DNA from: Sulfurimonas sp.
Lineage (GTDB): Bacteria > Campylobacterota > Campylobacteria > Campylobacterales > Sulfurimonadaceae
DNA: 6,561 nucleotides
Assembly (NCBI GenBank): GCA_002733155.1
Contig: NVUO01000006.1
Span: 87,472-94,032 of the forward strand
Reading direction: 5' to 3'
Shown one piece after another: positions 1 to 5,899 of the stretch; position 1 is the stretch's first letter; each line of letters opens with the position of its first letter. The notes below the pieces were generated by a model. The model did no database searches and was not told the DNA's origin. It was given only the letters and a program-made list of their open reading frames with translations. Position numbers and translations under genes: made by a program.

Positions 1-148
1 TAGTTACTTCAGGAAGGTCTGCATAAGCAAAACCTTCACTTTCTACATGTTTGTGCATTTGACCGTGAGCGTAAGGCTCAACTAGGTAGTAAGTTACAAG
101 CGAAAAGAATATAACTACTGCTAATATTAAAGGTTCTTTATTTTTCAT
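1..148 (-). CDS. petC: Cytochrome c subunit of the bc1-type complex (partial, N-terminus only)
   Basis: Only the first 49 codons are inside the window; the gene runs off the left edge. The start at 148 is supported by AGGGAG (155-160) six bases upstream and by a 10-base gap after the petB stop codon. The visible protein has a short charged N-terminus (MKNKEP), a hydrophobic segment at about residues 7-22 that should act as an uncleaved signal anchor, and then VEPYAHGQMHKHVE, which resembles the N-terminus of the Campylobacterota PetC family. In that family PetC is a periplasmic, membrane-anchored c-type (usually dihaem) cytochrome that takes electrons from the Rieske protein and passes them to soluble cytochromes c. 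No CXXCH haem motif is reached in the 49 residues seen, so the haem count cannot be stated. Identification rests on position as third gene after petA-petB and on the N-terminal similarity. Confidence 0.85.
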   Translation of the reverse strand, partial: MKNKEPLILAVVIFFSLVTYYLVEPYAHGQMHKHVESEGFAYADLPEVT

Positions 149-158
149 ACTTATCTCC

Positions 159-1373
159 CTATACTTTTTTTTCTAGTGATGTAATGATTGGAAGTGCTAT
201 CCACATTACTATAAATAATATCGCAGAATAGAAACCAATATCACTAAATATACCTGCTGGAGGCAATTTACCCATAGATGTTAAAACTATCATATTTGAA
301 AGCATTAACCAGAACCAAACTTTAAATAGACCACGACGATTTGCAGCTACAGTATTTGGACTTCTGTCTAAAAATGGTAATAACATAAAGATTACTTGAG
401 CAAAACCGAACGCCATTAAACCTATATCTATAGAGAATGGACGTAAAATCTCATATGACCATAAGAAATACCACTCAGGATAAATGTGAGAAGGAGTTTT
501 AAGTCCATTAGCTGGATCAAAGTTTACAGGATCCATAGCAAAACCGTAGTTATAAAATACTAAGTAAAAGAAAAATACTAAATAAATACCAACAACAAAC
601 ATATCTTTAGACATAAAGTCATTTGCAAAGCGAATAACTTTAGATCCAGCTTTATCACCATCTAAATATTTTTTAGCTTCAGCTGGGAAATCAATCTCTT
701 CTCCATCTTGGTTATTTACATGAGGAATTCTAAGAGCTGCAAAGTGAAGCCCAATTAGACCCATGATAGCTATTGGAATAAGAAGTACGTGCAACATAAA
801 AAATCTAGTTAAAAATGCTTGTGCAGGTACATAATCCCCACGAATCCACTCAACTAGACCATCTGCATGTAATGAACCACCAGAAAATAAGTTAGTTATA
901 ACCATACCAGCCCAGTAAGACATTTGTCCCCATGGTAACATGTATCCTGAAAATGCTTCAGCTGAAAATGCAACAAAAAGAAGCATACCAGATATCCAAA
1001 TCATTTCACGACCTTTTTTATAAGAACCGTAGTAGATACCTGTAAACATGTGAATGTATATAATTAAGAAAACGACTGATGCTGCAACACCATGTATATG
1101 TCTCCATAACCATCCAAAGTCAACTTCACGCATAATTGTATAGTTTACACTATCAAATGCAGTTGCTACATTTGGTTGGTAATACATTAATAAAAATATA
1201 CCTGAAACTAAAAGTAAAGCGAATGTGATTACAAGAACCATACCCATTGCCCACAAGAAGTTAATATTTTTTGGAATCCAGTATTCTGAACCCATAACTT
1301 TTTCAACTTTTTCAATTGCTAAACGTTGATTTAACCAATCTTTAACACTAGTTGCTTTTGTAAAATGTGCCAT
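159..1373 (-). CDS. petB: Cytochrome b subunit of the quinol:cytochrome c oxidoreductase
   Basis: This 404-residue integral membrane protein carries the two b haems and both quinone sites of the bc1-type complex, which oxidises menaquinol or ubiquinol and helps build the proton gradient. Haem ligands are visible: His94 (in RHIHG) and His108 on helix B, His195 and His210 on helix D. The Qo-site motifs are SGYMLPWGQMSYW (about 142-154) and PEWY (299-302). The chain has about eight hydrophobic segments, so it is the one-piece cytochrome b and not the split b6 plus subunit IV form. The helix D histidines are 15 positions apart, the cytochrome b6 spacing, whereas mitochondrial and alphaproteobacterial cytochrome b have 14. 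The start ATG is preceded by AGGGGAG at good distance, and the gene begins 14 bases after the petA stop codon, consistent with an operon petA-petB-petC. Confidence 0.96.
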   Translation of the reverse strand: MAHFTKATSVKDWLNQRLAIEKVEKVMGSEYWIPKNINFLWAMGMVLVITFALLLVSGIFLLMYYQPNVATAFDSVNYTIMREVDFGWLWRHIHGVAASVVFLIIYIHMFTGIYYGSYKKGREMIWISGMLLFVAFSAEAFSGYMLPWGQMSYWAGMVITNLFSGGSLHADGLVEWIRGDYVPAQAFLTRFFMLHVLLIPIAIMGLIGLHFAALRIPHVNNQDGEEIDFPAEAKKYLDGDKAGSKVIRFANDFMSKDMFVVGIYLVFFFYLVFYNYGFAMDPVNFDPANGLKTPSHIYPEWYFLWSYEILRPFSIDIGLMAFGFAQVIFMLLPFLDRSPNTVAANRRGLFKVWFWLMLSNMIVLTSMGKLPPAGIFSDIGFYSAILFIVMWIALPIITSLEKKV

Positions 1374-1387
1374 TTATTCTCCCCTTT

Positions 1388-1912
1388 CTATAGCGTTACG
1401 CCAGTTTCTTTCATCTTTGTATACTCTGGACCAGCCTCACCTAATACTAACTTGTTACCATCAATTTTAAATGGAGGTATATCAAAACCACGTGGAGGTG
1501 GGACTTTTGTCACATTACCAGACCAGTCAAATTGTCCACCATGGCATGCACATAAGAAACCTTGTTCAGCTGCATTATACGCTGGGATACAACCTAGGTG
1601 TGTACATAAACCTATGCATATCATATAATGTTCACCATTTATAATAATATCTCTTGATTTTTGTTTTTCAGTTTGTTTTTCAATCATACCTGCAGTTTTT
1701 TTAAGAACAAAGATTGGTTTCCCTCTCCATTTCTCAACTACTAACTCATTCTCTTTATATATTGACATATCAAGAGTAGTAAAACCAGCTGCCTTAACAC
1801 TTGGAAGTGGGTCCCAAGTTTTTTTCATTGCAACTAATGAACCTATAGCACCAACGCCCGCTACAGCACCAAATGCTTTACCCATAAAACCTCTACGGTT
1901 ATTATCTTTCAT
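1388..1912 (-). CDS. petA: Rieske [2Fe-2S] iron-sulfur subunit of the bc1-type complex
   Basis: The 174-residue Rieske protein moves electrons from quinol at the Qo site of PetB to cytochrome c in PetC. Box I is CTHLGC at residues 103-108 and box II is CACHGG at 121-126. By family rule the cluster ligands are Cys103, His105, Cys121 and His124, with Cys108 and Cys123 forming the disulfide. The N-terminus has a twin-arginine motif (RRGFMG, 6-11) followed by a hydrophobic stretch to about residue 28, so export should be by the Tat pathway with the segment kept as a membrane anchor. The PPP near 138-140 fits the conserved proline loop. The start at 1912 keeps the whole Tat motif; an internal Met at residue 10 would cut it. 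The ribosome binding site is weak (GTGAGCAGGG directly before ATG). It is first in the petABC operon. Confidence 0.96.
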   Translation of the reverse strand: MKDNNRRGFMGKAFGAVAGVGAIGSLVAMKKTWDPLPSVKAAGFTTLDMSIYKENELVVEKWRGKPIFVLKKTAGMIEKQTEKQKSRDIIINGEHYMICIGLCTHLGCIPAYNAAEQGFLCACHGGQFDWSGNVTKVPPPRGFDIPPFKIDGNKLVLGEAGPEYTKMKETGVTL

Positions 1913-1945
1913 CCCTGCTCACTTTTTTGTGAATTTTAAAGGCTG

Positions 1946-1951
1946 ATTATA
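1946..1951 (-). promoter_or_regulatory. Probable -10 box of the petABC promoter
   Basis: A perfect TATAAT is read on the minus strand, 33 bases before the petA start codon, in the 63-base gap after the upstream gene. The DNA before it is A/T-rich with no clear -35 hexamer, as is usual for Campylobacterota housekeeping promoters. Transcription would begin near 1939. No hairpin terminator is seen between the upstream gene and petA, so read-through from mnmG may add to expression. Confidence 0.55.
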
Positions 1952-1975
1952 TACTAAATTACTTTTAATTATCTA

Positions 1976-2839
1976 TTAATTTAAGTTGCCCTTTATAAAA
2001 TTAATCAATTTGTTACTATTTTGTTGCATTTTGGAATATTTATGGTTATTTATAGAGTTAAATGTCTCTGTAAAATATTTTTTATCGTAATTTTGTATAA
2101 TTGGGATGTTTAAATTTTGAAATAACTTTATAAAATCTTTTGCGTAGTCATCTCTTTGAAGATATATTGGTTTTCCTCCAGATGCTAAACTTTCTAATAC
2201 AGCCTGAGGTGACGATGTAACTAATACTTCAGATGAAGTTATAAGTTCATCATAATCTTCAAATTCGTGGTTATTTTTAAACTTCTTTTTTAACATATCC
2301 GCATAATCAAAAAAGTAATAAAAACCTAAAAGCAAGTCTGGATTTAAGTCCTCTATAAATGACATATACTTTTCTAAATCTTTTTCATAATCATCATCAC
2401 CAAAGAAAAAAGAAAGTTTTATAGTTTTTTCTTTTAACTCAAAATATTTATCGTCAACTATATAAGCATTACAAATATCTTCACCTTCTAAATAAGGTGA
2501 TATTAAAAATTCGTTGTCTTCTTTTTTATCATTTTCATCATCACTTACACGTATAAATGTAGAAAAAAATAATCTCATATCATTAAGCATAATTGGATTT
2601 GCTTCATTTGAATCAAAAATTATTTTATCTCCATGATGAGCAATCTGAGGTATATTTCTAACTACATCTATGCCTACACTGGTTTTAACACCAAAATGTT
2701 TAGCCTCATTTGCTATACGAAAATCTGAGCATAAAAGTGTAATATCTATATCACCTAGGGCACGTATAATTGTACATGCACGTCTAAATCTATCTAAACC
2801 TATTCTATGTCCAGTATGTACATAATAATAAAATTTCAT
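1976..2839 (-). CDS. Uncharacterised protein, possible GT-B fold (PseG/glycosyltransferase-like)
   Basis: I do not recognise this 287-residue protein with certainty. The N-terminus (YYYVHTGHRIGLDRFRRACTI, residues 5-25) has a Gly-His plus Arg-rich pattern like the first loop of PseG-type and other GT-B enzymes. The stretch TSSEVLVTSSPQAVLESLAS (201-220) followed by GGKPIYLQRDD resembles the C-terminal nucleotide-sugar site of that superfamily (pattern: aspecific acidic start, S/G-rich loop, LE-L-GKP). An acidic middle (about 99-125, and DDDYEKD at 148-154) is unusual. There is no signal peptide or membrane segment, so it should be cytoplasmic. The start codon touches the mnmG stop codon with no gap, and a clear ribosome binding site lies inside the end of mnmG, so the two are co-transcribed and probably coupled in translation. 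The function is unknown; the fold assignment is inference from short motifs only. Confidence 0.7.
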   Translation of the reverse strand: MKFYYYVHTGHRIGLDRFRRACTIIRALGDIDITLLCSDFRIANEAKHFGVKTSVGIDVVRNIPQIAHHGDKIIFDSNEANPIMLNDMRLFFSTFIRVSDDENDKKEDNEFLISPYLEGEDICNAYIVDDKYFELKEKTIKLSFFFGDDDYEKDLEKYMSFIEDLNPDLLLGFYYFFDYADMLKKKFKNNHEFEDYDELITSSEVLVTSSPQAVLESLASGGKPIYLQRDDYAKDFIKLFQNLNIPIIQNYDKKYFTETFNSINNHKYSKMQQNSNKLINFIKGNLN

Positions 2840-4714
2840 TTATTTTTTCCTCTGGGATATTTTTATGTATATATGAAGTATTTCAATAGCTGCTGGGGTA
2901 ATCCCACTTATCATTGATGCAGCTTGCAGTGTTGGAGGATTAAAAATTTGAAGTTTTTCAACTATCTCATTGCTTAAACCACTAATTTTCTCAAAATTAA
3001 AATTTTCTGGAATTGAAATTTTAAGATACTTTTTCATTTTCTCTATCTCTTGGCTTTGTTTGATTATATATCTATAATATTTACCTTCAACTAAAATCTC
3101 TTCTTTTATATACTCATTATATATATCTAATTCTGGTAGCAGTTTAATCATTTTCTCTACTGTAAATGTTTTTCTAGAAACAATTTGTTGAGCTGTAATA
3201 TTATCTTTTATTTTTTCTTCACTCATAGATTCAAGTATAGATATAAACTCTTTATTTGGTGTATATTTAGTTTCAAGTAAAAGTTTTAAACCTTTTTTGA
3301 TTTGTTTGTCTTTTAATTGTACCTTTTCATATATCTCTTTATCTATAAGTCCAATTTCATACCCATAAATAGAAAGTCTGGTATCAGCTGATTCTTCACG
3401 AAGCAAAAGTCTATATTCAGCACGCGAGGTAAACATTCGGTATGGCTCTTTAGTACCCTTAGTTACTAAATCATCTATAAGTACACCAATATAGGCTTCA
3501 TCTCTACGAAGAATTAAGGAATCCTTTCCTTTTAATGAAAGTGAAGCGTTAATACCAGCCATAAGACCCTGAGCTGCTGCTTCTTCGTAACCAGTAGTCC
3601 CATTTATCTGACCAGCTAAATAAAGACCAGATATTTTTTTAGTCTCTAAAGAATGTTTTAATTCCCGCGGGTCAACAAAATCATACTCAATTGCATATCC
3701 ATAACGTACTATTTTTGCCTTCTCCATACCACGTACTGAATGTATCATCTGTTGCTGAACTTCTGGTGGCAAAGATGTAGACATCCCATTTATGTAACAT
3801 TCAGTATTATCTATAGTTTGAGGCTCTATAAAAAGATGATGTCTATCTTTGTCACGAAAACGATTTACCTTGTCTTCAATACTTGGACAATATCGTGGAC
3901 CAGTGCCCTCTATTTGACCTGTAAAAAGAGGAGCTCTGTAAAAATTTGTTTCTATAATATTATGAGTATTTTCGTTAGTATAAGCTATATAACATGGGAT
4001 TTGTTTTTTGTTTTTTCTGAATTTTTCACGGTCTGTACGAAAAGAAAATGGGCTTGGATTAGCGTCACCATTTTGTTCCTCCATTACAGAAAAATCTATT
4101 GTAGAACTATCAATTCTTGCGCAGGTTCCAGTTTTTAAACGTCCCATACTTAAACCACATTCAAGCAGGGATGCACTAAGTCCTACACTAGCTTGCTCGC
4201 CAAAACGACCACCCACTTGTTGTATCTCTCCAATATGAATAAGTCCATTTAAAAAAGTACCACTAGTGATAATTACTTTTTTAGCCCTATACTCATTTAA
4301 AAGATTTGTTTTTATGCCTTTAACTATTGAATCTTCTATAATTAGACTCTCAGCCATCTCTTGGACTAAATCAAGATTTTTAGTATTGAGTATTTTATTT
4401 CTAGCAATAACTCTATACTTATCCATATCTATTTGCGCACGACTACCACGAACAGCTGGACCCTTAGTCTGATTAAGTATACGAAACTGTATACCAGCTT
4501 CATCAGTAATAAGTCCCATTTCACCGCCAAGGGCATCAATTTCACGAACTAAGTGACCCTTAGCTAAACCACCCACTGCTGGGTTACAAGAGGTAGCACC
4601 TACATTTTCAGCGAGCATAGAAATCATAAGAGTATCATTACCCATTCTAGCACAGGAGAGAGCCGCTTCTACACCAGCATGACCACCACCAATAATTATT
4701 ACATCATAATTCAT
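2840..4714 (-). CDS. mnmG: tRNA uridine-5-carboxymethylaminomethyl modification enzyme MnmG (GidA)
   Basis: MnmG is an FAD enzyme that, with the GTPase MnmE, uses methylene-tetrahydrofolate to install the (carboxymethyl)aminomethyl group on U34 of certain tRNAs in the cytoplasm. The protein is 624 residues, close to the 629 of E. coli. The FAD Rossmann motif GGGHAG is at 9-14. The conserved cysteines are Cys43 (in TSCNPAVGG) and Cys276 (in [13 protein letters not shown]). The family signature [16 protein letters not shown] is at 368-383. The MnmE-binding C-terminal part ends with [21 protein letters not shown] place the start at 4714 ([11 protein letters not shown]), where MnmG proteins normally begin; TGGAT seven bases upstream is a weak ribosome binding site. 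The frame stays open to 4885 through the repeat array, but those 57 codons are not a real N-terminus. No promoter is obvious apart from whatever the repeat or the upstream Sel1-repeat gene provides. Confidence 0.97.
   Translation of the reverse strand: MNYDVIIIGGGHAGVEAALSCARMGNDTLMISMLAENVGATSCNPAVGGLAKGHLVREIDALGGEMGLITDEAGIQFRILNQTKGPAVRGSRAQIDMDKYRVIARNKILNTKNLDLVQEMAESLIIEDSIVKGIKTNLLNEYRAKKVIITSGTFLNGLIHIGEIQQVGGRFGEQASVGLSASLLECGLSMGRLKTGTCARIDSSTIDFSVMEEQNGDANPSPFSFRTDREKFRKNKKQIPCYIAYTNENTHNIIETNFYRAPLFTGQIEGTGPRYCPSIEDKVNRFRDKDRHHLFIEPQTIDNTECYINGMSTSLPPEVQQQMIHSVRGMEKAKIVRYGYAIEYDFVDPRELKHSLETKKISGLYLAGQINGTTGYEEAAAQGLMAGINASLSLKGKDSLILRRDEAYIGVLIDDLVTKGTKEPYRMFTSRAEYRLLLREESADTRLSIYGYEIGLIDKEIYEKVQLKDKQIKKGLKLLLETKYTPNKEFISILESMSEEKIKDNITAQQIVSRKTFTVEKMIKLLPELDIYNEYIKEEILVEGKYYRYIIKQSQEIEKMKKYLKISIPENFNFEKISGLSNEIVEKLQIFNPPTLQAASMISGITPAAIEILHIYIKISQRKK
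2848..2853 (-). promoter_or_regulatory. Ribosome binding site of the PseG-like gene, inside mnmG
   Basis: AGAGGA is read on the minus strand eight bases before the ATG at 2839 and lies within the last codons of mnmG. It fixes the start of the downstream gene and shows that the zero-gap junction is a real operon join. Confidence 0.75.
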
Positions 4715-4728
4715 TTTTATCCATTTTT

Positions 4729-4907
4729 TAGATCCTGAATCAAGTTCAGGATGACGTATTGTCATTCCAAACTTGAAACAAATCGTCATTGCAAGCTTGA
4801 AACAAATCGTCATTCCAAACTTGAAACAAATCGTCATTCCAAACTTGAAACAAATCGTCATTCCAAACTTGAAACAAATCGTCATTCCAAACTTGATTTG
4901 GAATCTA
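4729..4907 (-). repeat. Palindrome-ended repeat element with 24-bp tandem array, copy 1 (five units)
   Basis: The left end is a hairpin, ATCCTGAA (4732-4739) with TTCAGGAT (4745-4752), loop TCAAG. After a GACGTATT spacer come five 24-bp units starting at 4761, 4785, 4809, 4833 and 4857. Four read GTCATTCCAAACTTGA plus AACAAATC; the one at 4785 has GCAAGC in place of CCAAAC. The right end is a second hairpin, ATTCCAAA (4884-4891) with TTTGGAAT (4897-4904), loop CTTGA. Both ends finish in TAGAT/ATCTA, so TA may be the target site. The left end lies 14 bases before the mnmG start codon and occupies its leader. Such palindromes are often mistranslated as [12 protein letters not shown] peptides in databases, which fits the plus- and minus-strand open frames here. 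Copy 2 (5767-5873) is inverted relative to this one. Confidence 0.93.
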
Positions 4908-4996
4908 TTTTAGTGTTTTGCCTCGAAGAGGCAAGCTTTAGTGCCTCAGTGGCTAGCGCAGTCAAACGGGACTTTATTCCGATTGACGTGTTAAAT
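4908..4996. other. G+C-richer non-coding stretch with small hairpins after the Sel1-repeat gene
   Basis: These 89 bases between the repeat element and the stop codon of the Sel1-repeat gene are about 45 percent G+C, clearly above their surroundings. They contain a 7-bp hairpin, TTGCCTC (4918-4924) with GAGGCAA (4928-4934) and a GAA loop, and a weaker one, CGGGA with TTCCG around a CTTTA loop, near 4969-4983. The first could end transcription of the Sel1-repeat gene on the minus strand, but no run of U follows it. No gene of its own was recognised. It may be a further part of the repeat element or a remnant of older sequence. Confidence 0.45.
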
Positions 4997-5683
4997 CTAG
5001 AAGACTATCTTTGCATCTTCTTGAAGACCTTTAATAATCTCTTTAGCTTTAGCATGACCTTTATATGCAGCTTTTCTACATAAGTCAAGTGCCTTATCAT
5101 GATCTATCTCACATCCATAACCTTGATCGTAGAGTTGACCTAGGTTGTAAATTCCTTCGGCTAAACCACCATCGGCTGCTTTTTTAAAACATAAAAAACA
5201 TCTATCTCTATCGGTATCAACCCCATGCCCATCTTTGTATAATACCCCTAGGTTATTAAATGATTCAAAGTGTCCACGTTTAGCTCCCTCTTCATACCAA
5301 AAAGCAGCTTCAGAGTAATTTTGTACACAACCAAGTCCACGTTCTAACATAAGTGCTACTTCGTACATAGCTGGAGGGACTTCACGTTCAGCTGCCTGCA
5401 AATGTAAATCATGAGCTTTAAATTGGTCATGCTCTACTCCGTCTAAACCATTCATATATAAAATAGCTAGATTAAAAAGTGCATATGCCTGCTTTTGTTC
5501 AGCTCCAAGTTCGTAATATTTAAAAGCTTTTTGTTTATCTATTTCACAAGCTTGCCCATTTTGGTACATATACCCTAGTGAAGTTTGAGCATCTGCATTA
5601 CCCTCACTCGCAAGTTTTGCATATATTTCAAATGCTGTTGTAAAATCTTTCTTATTATAAGCTTCGTTTGCTTTTTCTATCAT
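4997..5683 (-). CDS. Sel1-repeat (TPR-like) protein, cytoplasmic
   Basis: The 228-residue protein is made almost wholly of Sel1-like repeats, about 36 residues each. Recognisable units include NADAQTSLGYMYQNG (29-43), YALFNLAILYMNG (67-79), PAMYEVALMLERGLG (104-118), ESFNNLGVLYKDGHG (140-154) and EGIYNLGQLYDQGYG (176-190), each followed by a D/N-x-x-KA-x-x-x-x-x-A helix. Such solenoids bind other proteins or peptidoglycan-related partners and act as scaffolds; no enzyme motif is present. There is no signal peptide, so it should stay in the cytoplasm, unlike secreted Helicobacter Hcp proteins. Cysteines are at 46, 119, 162, 165, 191 and 202; only some sit at the equivalent repeat position, so the regular disulfide pairing of Hcp proteins is not reproduced. 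AAGG lies about 12 bases before the start codon. The gene stands alone between two inverted copies of the repeat element; its partner is unknown. Confidence 0.88.
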   Translation of the reverse strand: MIEKANEAYNKKDFTTAFEIYAKLASEGNADAQTSLGYMYQNGQACEIDKQKAFKYYELGAEQKQAYALFNLAILYMNGLDGVEHDQFKAHDLHLQAAEREVPPAMYEVALMLERGLGCVQNYSEAAFWYEEGAKRGHFESFNNLGVLYKDGHGVDTDRDRCFLCFKKAADGGLAEGIYNLGQLYDQGYGCEIDHDKALDLCRKAAYKGHAKAKEIIKGLQEDAKIVF

Positions 5684-5717
5684 AATTATTAAGAACCTTA
5701 GTTAATTTTTCGAATCT

Positions 5718-5747
5718 TTGTCAAATTATACTTAAAAATGATAAAAT
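5718..5747 (+). promoter_or_regulatory. Candidate ribE promoter (TTGTCA, 18 bp, TAAAAT)
   Basis: TTGTCA at 5718-5723 and TAAAAT at 5742-5747 are spaced 18 bp apart on the plus strand. This is the only reasonable promoter-like pair seen between the Sel1-repeat gene and ribE outside the repeat element. If it is used, the ribE mRNA has a leader of about 145 bases that contains repeat copy 2. In such A/T-rich DNA a chance match is quite possible. Confidence 0.35.
5725..5730 (-). promoter_or_regulatory. Probable -10 box of the Sel1-repeat gene promoter
   Basis: A perfect TATAAT is read on the minus strand 41 bases before the ATG at 5683, with T-rich DNA upstream (TTTTATCATTTTTAAG) in place of a -35 box, as is typical of Campylobacterota. 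It overlaps the candidate plus-strand promoter for ribE, so the two may compete. Confidence 0.55.
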
Positions 5748-5766
5748 TCGATTAATATATAAAGTT

Positions 5767-5873
5767 TAGATTCCAAATCAAGTTTGGAATGACGATTTGT
5801 TTCAAGTTTGGAATGACAATTTGTTTCAAGCTTGCAATGACAATACGTCATCCTGAACTTGATTCAGGATCTA
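5767..5873 (+). repeat. Palindrome-ended repeat element with 24-bp tandem array, copy 2 (two units)
   Basis: This is the reverse complement of copy 1 with three fewer 24-bp units: 107 bp against 179 bp, a difference of exactly 72. The left hairpin is ATTCCAAA (5770-5777) with TTTGGAAT (5783-5790); the right is ATCCTGAA (5850-5857) with TTCAGGAT (5863-5870). Between them are one standard unit and the GCAAGC-variant unit, which ends in T where copy 1 has C. The same GACGTATT-type spacer joins the array to the ATCCTGAA hairpin. That hairpin end faces the ribE start codon, which begins 26 bases further on. It lies in the 216-base gap between the divergent Sel1-repeat gene and ribE. Confidence 0.93.
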
Positions 5874-5888
5874 AAATAAAAAACCTAT

Positions 5889-5893
5889 AAGGA
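5889..5893 (+). promoter_or_regulatory. Ribosome binding site that fixes the TTG start of ribE
   Basis: AAGGA lies six bases before the TTG at 5900. No ATG or GTG is present in frame at the expected N-terminus, and the residues after TTG (FTGLIREI) match the usual MFTGLI beginning of riboflavin synthases, so the TTG start is well supported. Confidence 0.8.
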
Positions 5894-5899
5894 AAACAC

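Noticed and set aside
1365..1628. Plus-strand 87-codon frame opposite petA
   Set aside because: It is antisense to the conserved Rieske clusters of PetA and has no recognisable motif.
3740..4472. Plus-strand open frames opposite mnmG
   Set aside because: They lie antisense to a fully conserved MnmG, show no family motif and no ribosome binding site, and are shadows of the real gene.
4761..4904. CRISPR array
   Set aside because: The 24-bp units follow each other directly, with no unique spacers, and no cas gene is nearby. They are tandem repeats.
4918..4934. Intrinsic terminator of the Sel1-repeat gene
   Set aside because: The 7-bp hairpin is good, but on the minus strand it is followed by AACACTAAAA and not by a run of T, so I list it only as a hairpin.
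4751..5083. Plus-strand frame of RHSKLETN repeats as a repeat-protein gene
   Set aside because: The repetition comes from the 24-bp DNA units and the frame then runs antisense into the end of the Sel1-repeat gene. Codons before the first ATG are also open by chance of the repeat.
5748..5899. FMN riboswitch upstream of ribE
   Set aside because: The leader is filled by the repeat element and shows none of the conserved RFN-element boxes.
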